Positions 35,901 through 63,835 of a stretch of 64,000 nt of DNA are shown here, piece by piece. This DNA comes from Pocillopora verrucosa. Its lineage: Eukaryota; Cnidaria; Anthozoa; Scleractinia; Pocilloporidae. A program made the translations under genes and the position numbers. The stretch spans positions 30,390,131 to 30,454,130 of the forward strand of contig NC_089315.1 in assembly GCF_036669915.1 (NCBI RefSeq), in the 5' to 3' direction. How positions within the stretch are numbered: the first letter of the stretch is position 1; every line of letters begins with the position of its first letter. The notes under the pieces are model-generated. The model was not told the DNA's origin and ran no database searches. It was given only the letters and a program-made list of their open reading frames with translations.

Positions 35901-36030
35901 GGGTACTGAACCAATCAGGAATAACACTGAATTAAGTAAAATTACTCCTGCAAGTGCTGGCTCAAATACAATTCAAAATACAGAAAATAATTCTACTGAA
36001 AATTTTATTGAAACTTTGTGTATTGACTGA
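29995..36030 (+). CDS. chaf1a: Chromatin assembly factor 1 subunit A, p150 (846 residues)
   Basis: Large subunit of CAF-1, the histone chaperone that deposits H3-H4 behind replication forks through PCNA. Exons: 29995-30052, 30160-30222, 30801-31174, 31601-31660, 31879-32129, 32436-32496, 32724-32789, 33168-33296, 33650-33964, 34226-34303, 34581-34715, 34816-35098, 35363-36030; 2541 nt in frame. Residues 1-165 are a Ser/Thr-rich, probably disordered tail. About 166-290 is the KER region of K, E and R. KENFVSWFTK (about 296-305) sits where the human protein has a PIP-like FF motif. The block YEVDSDDEWEEEEPGESLSH and FFVPHGYLSDDEG (acidic ED region) are nearly diagnostic. From about 626, MPDLIKLVHGNTAGLSKL begins the winged-helix DNA-binding domain. 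The first two exons are short and poorly conserved, chosen on phase and splice sites. Two AATAAA signals follow at 36737 and 36824. Confidence 0.93.
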
Positions 36031-36823
36031 AGCTACATTGATGTATATCTTTCATAGCTAGCTAAATTTGTTACTGATTTTTGGGGAAACATAACAATGT
36101 TATGTTGGCAGTTGGGTTATGAGGCATTTTCTGTGTGAATGAAATAATGATTTCTTAGTGTTACTTCTTGTAGTCCCAAGATAGAGTTACTGATGAGTTT
36201 TGATAGTTATGCACTGATCAATTTGAAGCTTCAACTTCCCCCACCCCCATGGCAACCAACAAGCATTTGACTGTCATTTGTGTCTGTGGGTGAGGCATTT
36301 GAACCTTGCTGGGTGGGATGGGGCATTTGAACTGGGAAAGTCAAGTCTTTAGCATAATACACAAATTTAATAGAGGATTTAAAGGTAAGGAGTCTGCTTT
36401 TGTGAGTGAATGGTTTAGAAAGACTATTTTCATCTTTGAATGTTTACAATGGAAAACTTAATGACAAAACCAGAATCTAATACAACTTTGCTAAATTGGA
36501 ATATGTTTGCGATCACACAAAGCATCACTCATTATTGGGTGTGGCATTTGAATTCAATTTTGGCCTGGGGAAAGAGGGAATCTGAACAAGCCAATTTCCA
36601 AAAGTTCAAGTGCCTGATGGAGGGGGAGAGGGAAAGGAATGTTGAAGCTTCAAATTGATCAATACATTATCAACTGTTTGACAACTAATATAAAATGTGC
36701 CATGTACTAGGATTTCAACTTATACAGTTTCCATGCAATAAATTCTGAGGATATTTAGGTCATCAGTACAGCATGATCTAATTAACAGTTAATACAAAAT
36801 TTTATTTCGGAATTGAAAGATGT

Positions 36824-36829
36824 AATAAA
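36824..36829 (+). terminator. Polyadenylation signal, CHAF1A
   Basis: AATAAA about 790 bp after the stop. An earlier AATAAA at 36737-36742 could serve instead. Confidence 0.4.
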
Positions 36830-38099
36830 ACTAGCTTAGAATAGAAGAAGTAAATGAATTTCTTTTTGGATGATTATACAAATTTTGGTATTTGCAAATG
36901 GTGGAGTCTACATAAATGTTAACCTCATTTGATCAAAGTTGTATCGATAAGGACTTGCGACATCAACATCATTCCCCCACCAAGTTCTTTAATAAGGAAA
37001 TACAAATTTCTTCACACTTACCAGTGTTAAGATTTATTTTTATATTTGGCAAAAATAAACACCACAAATAATTTCCAAAATCAAGACTTTATGGTGCACA
37101 TTTAGATATTGTACAAACATCCAAACCAATTCAAAAAATTTTCAATATCTGAAGTAATTTTTTTTTTACCTCACCCCAGGATCTTCATCGAACCTTAACA
37201 TTGAGCAAATCGTTTAAAATTTTGTCCTTTTCAGGAGTAAGTTATGGGTTCTATGACAAAAGAAAACTAGCAACACCTATGTCTAATTACTTGTTTTTAA
37301 TTTTGTAATGAAGTAATTCAACCTTTGACACATCTTTGTTAAATCCAATTACATGCGTGAGATAGCTACCAGTTACTTAAAATATTTTGAAGAACAGAAA
37401 AAAACTTGGAATATATATCTACATTGTTTTTTCCTTTGAAATTTTTAGAAACACATCATGTCCTCCCCTTTAGTAATCCACTTTCTGAGTATTTGAGGAC
37501 AAGCAGGAAAACTGGGTGAATTTTATCAAATTGAGATTCACTTGTAAACAAGCTGGGAAATGTCATAAAAAGGGCACCAAAGTTTCCTCTCATAGTTTTA
37601 CTTGTTTCACTTTGCTTTTCCGATATATATTTATGTTTTATTTAAGTTCCCACTGTAATTATTCTTAAGTAATAAGATGACACTGCAGGAAAAATTTTCT
37701 TTGAAGATGAGGATTATTTGCTGTCATTACTTTCTACAAAGACCTTCCCAGTGTACCTTTCCTTTGTGTACTGGACCCTATTTCCTGACTAGCGTCCAAG
37801 TATTCAATAGGCTTGGGTTTTAATGTAACAGTCTCAAACAATAGGCAGATGTACAAAAGGCAATGGTATTTCAAAGCTCCCTATAATTTTTATAGCTAAG
37901 GGTTAGACTAATACTGAAAATTAATAAGACATTAAAATGCAAGGGAGAAAAAAAGTTCTGTTTCCAGGAATTTTTGGGAGCTTTAAATAGGATGCTTGTT
38001 ACTTGGCTTGTAAAATAATGTGATGTCTGCAGACATACATGAATTGACAGCCTCTAGCGAACCAGAAATTCCAATATTTCATAACCTTATACTCACGTT

Positions 38100-38105
38100 T
38101 TTATT
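38100..38105 (-). terminator. Possible polyadenylation signal, RNF126-like gene
   Basis: AATAAA on the minus strand, 210 bp beyond the stop codon of the RING ligase gene. Other TTTATT sites occur further left. Confidence 0.4.
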
Positions 38106-38314
38106 TACACTCATTACAAACAAAAGCAGTAATTGTGACCTGTAAATAAACTTTATAATGAAAAAGCATAACTGTTGCTCTAACAGAAATACAGTGGAAA
38201 TATTCACAGCATCCCATATTGTCTCTATTGTGTTATGTACTCAATAACTTAAGACTAGATTGTAACAAAAAAAAATTCAAAAGCTTCAGATTTCCCAGTT
38301 CAAATCAGTTTAAT

Positions 38315-41300
38315 TCATAAATGAAACTGTTCAGGTGTGCTTGAATCACTATCTCGTGACCCTCTTGTTTGGGTATTACTGAGACTCAAGCGGCAGACAG
38401 GGCAAGAATCATGCTGAAAAAAGGAGAAAACTTTACATTTAGTATAAAAATAAACCAACTACAGGTATTATCTTTAAGGCAAAGGTTTGAATCCTGCTGA
38501 AGTCTGAATTTTTCAAGCTCTTCTTTCTGCTATTTCTTTAATAGGCCATTTCTGAATTACTTTTGGCCTTTTTTTTCAAAACCAGGCTTGGTGCTTTGAT
38601 TTGCATGAAAATGAGTTTAATTTGCATGTGAATGAAAAATTATTGTGATATAAAAGGATGAGCACCAACACTCGCTTTGAAAAAGAGCCCAAAGATAATT
38701 TGGAAATGGGCTATTGCAGTTTATCTACGAGGATCATGCCTTCCTTTGAAGTCATCCACAGGTCAAATATTTAATCTGTTTAATTTATTTGTGATCACCT
38801 CGCTATAGATATAACAAAGAACCAATTAGAATTTGCCTTGCTCCCAACATGGTTGTTTTTCTCCTGAAGTGAAATATAACTAATTGTTGATTCTAAATTT
38901 TAGTCAAGCACAAAGCCTTTGTCAAATAACAGAAAAAGGAATAACATTATGCTTTTGCGTGTATCATTATATTGGAGTTATTAGGATTTTTATACTTCTT
39001 ATGATTTTTTTAGTGTTACATAGTAATTGTGTATTTTTCTTAAGGGCACACTTAATTTGGAGTGTTACTCTGTCATGGGTCCCACACCTTTGTCCTTTGT
39101 CTCTCATTCTTGTGACTTCTTCAAATGCATTTCTTCTTCCTTGTCTTATTTTAGCATTGTGATCATGGTGAAAACCATTAAATAAATAAATAATAATAAA
39201 ATTATATACCTACTAAAATATGTACTCACCATTTTTAACCATGGTTTTATACAACCAAAATGGAATATATGACTACAGGGTAATCTCCTAACATCCTCAT
39301 CTTTTGAACACTGTTCTTTGCATACAGCACAAAATTTATCAGACTCTAGACAAAAAAAAGAAGAAAGAAAAGGTAAAAAATGTAAAGGTACACAATAACA
39401 TTTGAGGAATGGCACAGCTGTCTGTGAAATCAAAGAGAAGGGATGCTCTGATGGAAACACAAACCTAGAACCTAGTGAATGCTGAAGTGTATTCCTGCTT
39501 TACATACCAGAATGGAATAAACCTGTCTAGTAACTGTTATGTTCTCTTACCTGCTGAATCTTCTGTAACTTCTACTTTTTGAAGATCTTCTATCTTTTTG
39601 GAATCTGCTGGGGGTGGTCCTGCTCCATCCATCTGGTTTAGAAGCTGTGGAATGGATATTATAATTACTGCTCTGAACTGATCATCCATTATGAGGCAGA
39701 AATTGGCTTCTTTGTGTTAATGCTTTTTGAGATCAGTTTTCCATGTTTTTGCACTCACAATGTAGAGTTTGGTTTTGGTATCTGCTGCCATTTTGGGTTT
39801 TTCCCTTTATTGACAGCTGGTTTTCAGTTTCACGAATGAAAAAAGGTAATTTTCTTTTCTTTTTTTTTTTTATTGACGTGTCTCTTGCATAATTTTTTTC
39901 ATTTGGGATCATACACTAGCCCATAGTTTTTTTCAGTTTTGAGAGATTTTCATTTCATTTTTGTTTTGCTTTTTTTCTAGTTGCAATACTTCCTTTTACT
40001 ACCATTCTAGTTATTTGGGGTCAAACCAGTGACAAAGTATTAACACTTAAAAGAACTTTTTCTTTTCGCTGTTCTCTCACCTGTGTTATTATTGAATCCA
40101 ATCCCTCTGCACCCCAGGCATAATCAGCAGGGTTCCCATGAAGACGCAACAAGTTGCTATTAGATAAAAAAAAAAGAAGAGTCAGATAAAAAGCTGGGAG
40201 ATTCATTGTACTGGAGCTTATTGCACTTTGAACAAGGAGTATCATTATTTCCCCCTGGATAGGACCACAGTACCTTGTAGGGTTTCCCCTTCCCATTTAT
40301 ATTTAGGGGTGGAGAGTGGCACTGTGAAAGAAAGTGTCTTTGCCATGTGATGGAGAGATGTCCAAGGGAAAACTTTTGATCAAGAGTCCAGTAGGGTAAT
40401 ATAGCCACAAGGCAACTGCCTTGCCCACAAAAGAAACGTACTGAAAAAATGTACAGTGAAGTCTTAAGAATAAATGTCTAACATTAATGTCCCATGTGAT
40501 ATGAAAGACACAGCAGCAGACAAGTAATATCATTGATTCAGGATTATGAGTCTAGCCAATCTTTTTATGTTGTGTTAAGGGCTGATAACTCGTCAAAATA
40601 GCATCATCCATGGGTAGTGATGACAATTCTAAATAAATTGTGCTTAAAAGTTGCGTGAATTACTACTAATATTGAAATGGTTAAAAGATAATAATACTTA
40701 CAATGGAAATCCCATATTTCCAGATGTTCCTGCTCCATCTTCACTTGTATTACTACCTTGAATAAGTATAAAAACAGCAGCAAATCAAAGAGACACTATG
40801 GTGAACTTGTGGATATACTGTGTAGAATATAATGATTCCAATAATCAGAATTGAGCTATACCTTCACAATCACATAATATATGAAAAGATAAATCAAACA
40901 AGCAAAATACCTGGTGATGCTAATCCACCAAAAAGATTTTGAAGAATTCTGTAAGACAAAAGAATTACAATATGTAATAGTACTGGCACATAGTACTTCT
41001 CAAGATGTTTTAAATCATAGCTAACAACTTACACATCAATTGCTGCAGCAGTTGTGGCATTGGCAGCATCTCCTCTTTCTCCTGGCCTCTGATTGGTACG
41101 AATACTTATTCTTGTTCGTGGTCTACGGGATCGTCTCCTTCCTTCATCTAGAAAGTCCAAATTTCCAGCTTCAGTGGACATTAATCGTAAATTAATATTA
41201 CCACTATTTCCTCTGATTCATTAAAGAATAATGCTCAAATGAGAATAATTTTCTATAACCACTTTATATGTTGTAATTAATTTTTTCTTGGTTGATAATT

Positions 41301-43818
41301 TTTGTAACCAGCTGTGTTGATATTTAGTTAACTTTGCTTTGTATTCGATAACATATCCAAATTTAATAATTATCATCTTTCTAAATTTCTCTTATTACCT
41401 GGCAGTTGTCCAAACAAACTTCTGTGAACCAACTGAAAATGAATTGTAATGAAATATTAATAAGACAATAATGATATAAAAAAAGAGTGTTGAGACATGT
41501 TGAGGAAAATGGGATTCTCTTTCCTGGGGCTGGCCTATCTGTAATGACAATAACTAATCTAAGTCAAACTTTATTAAATACATGGGTTGTAGTAAAAGAC
41601 AGGCACTTCTCTTATTTGGACCTACAACCTATAACAATACTAAAAAAAGACACATTTTTGTCTAGTCACCAGCCTTGGACAAAGAAAAAATTCTGAGTCT
41701 CCATGAGAAATTGAACTCAGACCTTCGAATATTGTGCTCTGATGCTCTACAACTGAGCCACAGAGATTTTAGAAGGCCATAACTAAGTTCATGTATGACA
41801 GGTGTCCAGCATACTGCTACAGTCTGGAATGTCCATAACATCATGTTTGTAAATAGAATAAAAAAGATGTCATATATTGTGTGTCACATCACAGAGGTTT
41901 GCCAGATTTCATCAATAAATATTGAGTCGTTGAGCAGTAAAGGCAACATATATGTTCAGTCAATTTTAGTGGATGAAGTCCACATGTACTTCTCACCTCT
42001 GCAAAGTGGGTGGCTGGGTCTCTTTCAGCTTCTGCTGTGCTTTCTTCTTCTTCATTGCTGTTAAGAGTTTAGCACTCAATAAGTAACTCACTCAATCAGG
42101 CTCTTGGGAATACAGTTGGTCAAATGTTTAAACTCTTGAACAAAGGAATTTTGTAAGTTACATATCCAAGCTTAAAAATCACTTCTGCCACCAGTGGGAG
42201 TTATACAAACAGACAGTCAAAGAAGAAATTTCCTTTATTATCAATGATTCTGAGTCTTGATATGTTACCCAACCACTGACCATCAAACCTGTGGACTCTG
42301 AACCTCTATATAATGACCAACAACTGACCATAGTACATCTGTGGACTCTGAGTATTAGACTTCATTAGACATTGATTCTTCATTCCCAGAGATCAAACAC
42401 TATTGAACATATATGTACCAATAGATTATCAAAGTATATTATTATAATCTAAATTAATTACCAACAGTTCCTTCCTCAAGCTGCAATGAAAAATGGTATA
42501 GAAACATTGAATGTATTCAGGACAATCTAAGGTAATCATGCACTTAATTATCATTTGTTAACTTTCCTAACTGTTACAATGTAATTGATCTGTTATCATA
42601 TAGCAACCTACCTGTCGCTTAACTGTTCAATAAATTCTCCCTGGCATTGTGAACAAGTAAAATCCTACAAGAACACAAAAAATAAATTTGAAACATAACT
42701 ACTGAGCCAGTCAGCTCATTAGAAGGAAGCTATGTCATTTCTAATTGCATAATATTTATTGCCAAGTATTGATTGATAATTATTACAAGCTATGACCAGT
42801 GTTTACTGATTTTTAACAAGTTAGGACTGTAAAATCAAATCCCCTTTTCCATCAGATCTGTATAATTGTTGAAAATTTAAATTTTTTGCATCTTTCTTAT
42901 ACTTTTTGCATACTTATTAAGAAGTAGTGTTATCATCTGAAGAAAATCTTACACCTATGCCTTAAAACAGCTGCCATCTAAAAAAAACTTGCAGCATCTA
43001 AGCAAAAATGGGGTAAATGTAGAGTATATTCCATTAAAATTCCTCTGAATAGTTTCTTAATCTAAATACCAGGATTATATCATAAGACAGATGCTTTTCT
43101 GGAGTGCATATCGAGACATGCAAAAGTGAAAATAACCATCCATTACACTGACAAAAATTAGTCTATGTAATCGATGCATAACTACGAATCCGGACTTCGG
43201 TCAAGTACTCCTCGATTACGTCGTTGCTACCAAGAAACTTTTACTCCATTACACAACACCGTGCTTCAAATTTACGGTAAACGATTAAATTGTTCACAGA
43301 AAGTTTCTTTGACAGCTGATGCATAGTTTACACAGCTTGATAGCCGAATTTCCATTTTTCTTCGGCTCTGAACACAAACTTTCGGTAAATCAGAAAAAAT
43401 AATCGCACAACAAATACGCCTTTATGTGGTACAAACTATTATCGTGGTTTTCGTGGACATGGCGGAAGCGATTTAGTTCACAAAAGGACTCAACTTTTTC
43501 CCTTTAAAACGATGGTCACCGACTTAACCATAACTTCATTTTAACACACTCTTATCGTAGCAGCGTTAGCTGATACTTATAATCCCAATAAAGGAAATTT
43601 GGGTTGCTAAAACTGATCACTCATTTGATAAAGTTAAAATGGTAGAATTACGGTTCCATATCGAGTAAGTACGTGATTGCAACTCTGATTCCAACGAAAA
43701 ATCCACTCTGTACAAATCCATACAAACTAACACTTACTGGTAAATTCAGAGAAACTTCTCGATTGCACTCATGGCAATAAAATCGTTCACTTGCTCTTTC
43801 GACTGTGGCTTCGGCCAT
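38315..43818 (-). CDS. rnf126: RNF126/RNF115-type RING-H2 E3 ubiquitin ligase (273 residues)
   Basis: E3 ligase of the family that, with BAG6, ubiquitinates mislocalised hydrophobic proteins. Exons in transcript order: 43738-43818, 42612-42664, 41997-42057, 41399-41432, 41033-41147, 40911-40948, 40702-40756, 40081-40156, 39551-39644, 39230-39345, 38315-38413; 822 nt in frame. The N-terminal zinc finger uses FYCHEC (about residues 13-18) and FTCSQC (29-34). The middle is rich in R and G (DEGRRRSRRPRTRISIRTNQ). NPADYAWGAEGLDSIITQ is a hallmark of RNF126/RNF115. The C3H2C3 RING (about 207-247) starts FCAVCKEQC, contains LPCSHIFHFGCIKPWL and closes with SCPVC. The start is the only Met ahead of the zinc finger. 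RNF126 and RNF115 arose by vertebrate duplication, so this is probably their single co-orthologue (established for the family, inferred here). Confidence 0.93.
41660..41795 (-). repeat. tRNA-derived SINE fragment in RNF126-like intron 3
   Basis: On the minus strand GTGGCTCAGTTGTAGAGCAT is a tRNA A box with D-arm, followed 30 bp on by GGTCTGAGTTCAATTTC, a B-box-like block. The anticodon arm is not well paired, so it is SINE or pseudogene rather than a working tRNA. Confidence 0.55.
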
Positions 43819-46800
43819 CTTGAGAATTCAACAGACATTTCTTCCTACCATTTTTGGGAGGCATGACGTCATCAAAAAGAGGACGCTACAGGTAGTCTTA
43901 CATCGTACTTCAACTTCTTCTTTTTCAGATTTTAGGAACCCTTCCCTAAGACTAACTTATCGAAGCACAATTTCGAGGCTAAAATATCGTTCAAAGGAAG
44001 AAAAATTTGTTACCTGAAGAGATTTCGCAAACCTCCTTTTCTCTTCCGTTTATTCGTTTGAGGAAACAGCTTCTGACAGGCATTCAGTTCGAAGGGAAGA
44101 TCGATATGCGGGCGCTGGAAAAGCGAGAATGGGGTCTTATAAAGGCGTCAAAAACTTAGGATCATTTTTGTTCATAGTTTTTGAGTTTGTTTTTTGTTAT
44201 TTTTCAGCAAGTGCTGACGAATGGAAAGCTGCCGCGCGCTCTTTGATTTGCTTGCAATGAGTTGAACAACCCGGCCGGGGTAGATATCGCACTTGATACA
44301 ATTTACGACAACCCTGATTCTATTACTATTATGTTTGACGTCTTGAGCGCTGTATAATTTCATTTATAGACTGGAAACGAGGTTAAAAGGTATTTATGTT
44401 ACCCACTATTTTAAGGAAAATTTACGTGATCCAATAACTTATCTGTGAAATGACGTCAAAAGTTCTATTTTTAGTGATACGGCAACCGTCACTGTAATTT
44501 GATCAACGTAAAAGTGGGCCTTGTATGAATAAAACTACGTAATAACTCCCAAATTTTTGGTTAAATTTGCGAAACAATGGATGGATGGTCCTAAAGGTCT
44601 CACTAAGGTCTTGAAACTCCGATCACTATCATTATAAGAAGAAAACGTTCATAGCCTCCCTAAAAAATGTGAATAAACAACAACAAAAAATTTTCATCTT
44701 AACTTCCTTATAGTGTGTCAAGTTTTATTTATTAATTTTTTATCCCTACGCTCTTCTTGATTTTTGAACTTTTCGTCATTGTCTGTGTTTGTTCACCTGC
44801 TAACAAGCTCTAAGTTCTGTGTGGTTGTCAAGATACAAAGATAACGCATGCGATAATGGTGTCATAGTTCTATTTGATTAAAAAAGCTGTTTCATTCATG
44901 GGAATATGCAAATTCTGTCCCCTGTTCAATATATGTAATATCACCATCGAGGAAGAGGTCTGACAAACATGTTTATCTCTGATGCGGTCATTTTACGATT
45001 CACGGACAGTTGATTAGCGATGTTAACATAGTCTTGTAAGATTCAGTGCATTTCAACTGCGCGTAACACACAAAAAGATAACTTTGACGTCGCAAATTAT
45101 TCTGGAAATGGCCTAGAAATGGCCTAGAAAGTTTGATAAGGTATGTTGGTGGAAATTCTCAGATTTTATCCGTTGACTCACTGATTTCTTCATTTTCTTA
45201 CCAAATGATTTCTTCGAAATTCGAGCTTCAGTTCTTGAAGAAATAATAGCGGAATTTTGTCGACTATCAAAAAGACTCTTGACCGTAAGTAATAACTGTA
45301 AATGCAGTTACTAGTAGATCAACAAGAATGAAGCCAACGATTTCGACTCAAGCGGAAAATCTTGACTTCACTATAGAAGTAATACCATTCTCTGAGAATT
45401 ATGGGGAAAATTTTTATTACACATTTTACAAAGTAGCCAGATCTCAAATCGAGTTTATGTTAAATCAAAGAGTCATTAATTGGGATAAGGTTCGCTTCTG
45501 CGCATATTAAATTGCATTATTTCCTTAAGTGTTGGCTCTGTTTGTTTTCTGATAGCTGATTTACAAATTAATCGAGGAGAACTATTTTATGTTTGTAAAT
45601 TTTAATTTTGTAGCTTTTGGAAATTAAGTGGCCATAACATCATGATGACGGAGGTTAATCACATCCCTCGAGCGTGCTTAAACTATGCTTATCTCATTTT
45701 TGGAAAGTCAGCATTTCGAGAAACGTTGTGCATACGGGGAAAAGGTACGTCCTACTCTGAATTTTTTTTGTCAATACGGTTCAAATTTAATCACTAACCT
45801 TAAAACGACAAAGGCAAACCTCTCTTTAAAAGATGTTTCTCTTGCTAACACTGCGTTAATGTCTCACATGGTATCGAGTGTCAGAAAGCTCAGCAATTAG
45901 CGTCAGTTTTTCCGGTGAGATCCCCTTTTCTGAACAAGGGGAACTCAGTAAAGCATGTGATATTATAGTATTTCACAGTTGCGTCATTAAAACATATTTT
46001 AAATTAGACAGTTCAGAAAGGCAAAACCATAACGTGGTTCTTCTACGGAGTAAGGCTTTAGAATTCAGCGAACGCGCTTGGCGACAGAGCTTTAGGTTCC
46101 ACCCGGAAAAAATGAGATGGCTATAGATGACCGACGAGCTGCCTGAGATGAGCTCATGATAAACAGATAACTACAGAAGTGAGAGCCTATCAAAATACAA
46201 GTTATTCTAAATATCTAAATGAAGTCACATCTCGTTGCGTTATCTTCTTACTAAGGAAGTATTTGGTGATTGGAATTTGAAGAAAATATTCTTCTCTACA
46301 ATATCTAGAGGTGTGTTTACGTTTTTCACAGGCGGTTTTTCGGTCCAGCTGGTCTTAAAATAGCTTTAATTGCTAAAGATTTCCGTTGATTATGGAACAT
46401 TGTCCGATAGCGCGCGGTAAAAGCCAAGATTTGATCTCTGTTAAATGGCCGGTCCTTTTTATATGTATATGTACTAGACCTAATTTGCAATTTTGATACC
46501 CCACAAATACCGAACGAAAGACGCAGTGGCTAGCTGGAAACAACTTACTGCAAATATTTAAAGGGTGATTTCTTCTCTTGTCGTCTTCTAAGCAAATTAA
46601 ATACAGTTTCAGAATCAAGAACGAGGAAATTGCTTTGTCTATGACCTTTTGCACCAGGGCGCGCGTGAACTCAGACTGGAATAAGGTTCGCAAATTAACT
46701 ATTGGACTGATAAGGAAACACAGCCACAGCCTATGTACAGATCAATAGTGCTTTACACTGAATAAAAATTAAAAACCTTATATATCTAAATAAAATTTAC

Positions 46801-46859
46801 AATAGTAATGGTAGCTAAAAATATATAAGAATAAATTATTTTAATGTAATATATCTGAG

Positions 46860-47115
46860 TTAATGATTACAAAAAGCTTCATTAAACAGAAACGTTTTAA
46901 TAGCTTTTTTAAATTTATCCAAACACTTAATCATTCTAATTTCATGAGGAAGTCTGTTCCATAAGTATGGTGCTGCTGCCTGAAAAGACCGATCTCCAAA
47001 TGTCTTGCCAAATGATGGACACATATGGCATACTTCTTCAGTAATCTTTTGCAACTTGAGCCAAATGTCCTTGTTTTCGTTAATTACTGGGATGAGTGTG
47101 TAAGTCGTAACCGAC
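46860..47115 (-). mobile_element. LINE (non-LTR retrotransposon) 3' coding remnant
   Basis: The minus-strand frame includes FGDRSFQAAAPYLWNRLP and then FKKAIKTFLF, the pattern found at the C-terminal end of many metazoan LINE reverse-transcriptase ORFs. No catalytic core is present. The frame continues across the adjacent MITE once that is removed, so the remnant predates the MITE. An old, 5'-truncated copy. Confidence 0.75.
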
Positions 47116-47448
47116 CACAGGCGGCCCAAGCTCCAGCTGTGAGATGATCATCTTACGCAATAACGGTCATGGCGGAATTATAAGAGTTTGTATAGGAATA
47201 TTTACGAGCGCTCTAAGGAATAAAAAAATACGTCAAATTCTCAAAAAAAATACCTCACCTCGCTTCCACAGCGTATTGCTTGTTATCTGACCGCTTACTT
47301 GGATGAAAAGAGCCCATTTGAGCGAGTTGTTCATTTCGAGGTTTTCAACGTACATAAGAAAAATATTCCTATACAAACTCTTATAATTCCGCCATGACCG
47401 TTATTGCGTAAGATGATCGTCTCACAGCTGGAGCTTGGGCCGCCTGTG
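47116..47448. mobile_element. 333-bp MITE with long terminal inverted repeats
   Basis: The ends CACAGGCGGCCCAAGCTCC and GGAGCTTGGGCCGCCTGTG are perfect inverted repeats, and complementarity continues for about 85 bp (47116-47200 against 47365-47448) with one or a few mismatches. It is flanked by AACCGAC at 47109-47115 and 47449-47455, a 7-bp target duplication. There is no coding capacity in the 165-bp centre. Near-identity of the arms suggests a recent insertion or gene conversion. Confidence 0.88.
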
Positions 47449-48661
47449 AACCGACAAGATTCCAAAAGATTTTGACACTTTCAAAATAACACAAAGTAGA
47501 TTTAAAATATTATGATTTTACGGTAAACTTTTTTACGACTAACGGTTAAACTTAATTAATATTTGGCCGTTTCACAGATAAAACCATTTAGACTCTTGCA
47601 TAATTATTGCTGCCGTGATTGTTGTTGTTGTCTTTTTAACTTCGGGAAAGTAATACGTTTTCCGTTGAGGGAATGGTGTCGATAAAACACCTCTGTATAG
47701 TACTTAACGATTCAAATTTTAAGTACCGATCTTTAAATTCTTATCAAATTTGAAATTATTATTATCATCGTCATTAAATTTATCGTTAAGTGATGCAATG
47801 AAATTTTTAAAGAAATGTCTTAAAATTGTCCTAGTTTATGTCGTAAAATAGGTTATGGTTAGTAGCTCGTGGTATACGTAGATATCGGATGTGGTCGCGA
47901 TCCACACCAGAAGTGATCGCATTGAGAGACAAAAGATTATATTTCTCTTTTGAAATTGTCCTGGTTGTTGAAATGCATTAGTTGCAACTTGTTTTCACGA
48001 GTCAGTGGCCTTTTCCTGTTTGTCTAAGATTTCACGTCGTGAAACTGCACGTGAGTCATTAGAAATTAGCATCTTGAGTCGCCTTTTGAAAAAGTTATAT
48101 AACCATGACTTGCAATTAGTTACAATCGTGGGCGAAAAAAAAATTCCGTCAATGTTTTTTATCGCAGTTCCATTATGACTGGAAAAGTCTTAAGAAGTTT
48201 TTACATACTTAGCCTGTGTTGATTTGGTTCATGACTGTAAGTAATCTCACCTAGAGGATGATAAATTGCATTCACGCCCTGTGTTTTTCATTCACGAAAT
48301 TCTTTGAACAGTTTATCGTGACTAATCGCAACCTAAAACGATTTTACTGCAATTGATTCGGAGAAAAAGTTATTAAAAATATCGCATCTGTTTTTCCTTT
48401 GAGTGAAACATACCAGTTAAGCAGTTTTACTGCTGAGATTGTCAAGTTAAGAGTTTGCCTCCACCCCTACCCCCGTAAGTTTCTGAATTCCGCCGTGACG
48501 TCAACGTTTATAGTAGTCGGTTGTTCATTTCGACGAGTCAATGTTTGACAGTCAGAAGCGATGAGTGAACTATACTCAAAAACAACCACGGACCCTCATC
48601 AAAGGGTTGATTTTTTGACAGGATAGTACAGAAATCATTAAGTATTACTTAGGAACTAGGC

Positions 48662-63835
<15,174 letters not shown>

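Larger units (their letters stand above)
36031..38314. other. Convergent 3' region of CHAF1A and RNF126-like gene
   Basis: Non-coding AT-rich sequence holding both 3' UTRs. AATAAA occurs at 36737-36742 and 36824-36829 (plus) and at 38100-38105 on the minus strand. No further exon, RNA gene or repeat was recognised. Confidence 0.55.
43819..48661. other. RNF126-like to UNC13 intergenic region (4.8 kb)
   Basis: The divergent promoters of the two genes lie at the ends. The centre contains a LINE 3' remnant and a 333-bp MITE (46860-47455). I see no other supported gene; frames such as 45328-45510 and 46373-46693 (minus) have no recognisable domain and may be decayed element sequence. Confidence 0.55.

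Noticed and set aside
44172..44363. 63-codon minus-strand frame near the RNF126-like promoter
   Set aside because: No domain and no flanking exons; composition is not convincingly coding.
46373..46693. 106-codon minus-strand frame near the LINE remnant
   Set aside because: No reverse-transcriptase or endonuclease motif; cannot be tied to the LINE from sequence alone.
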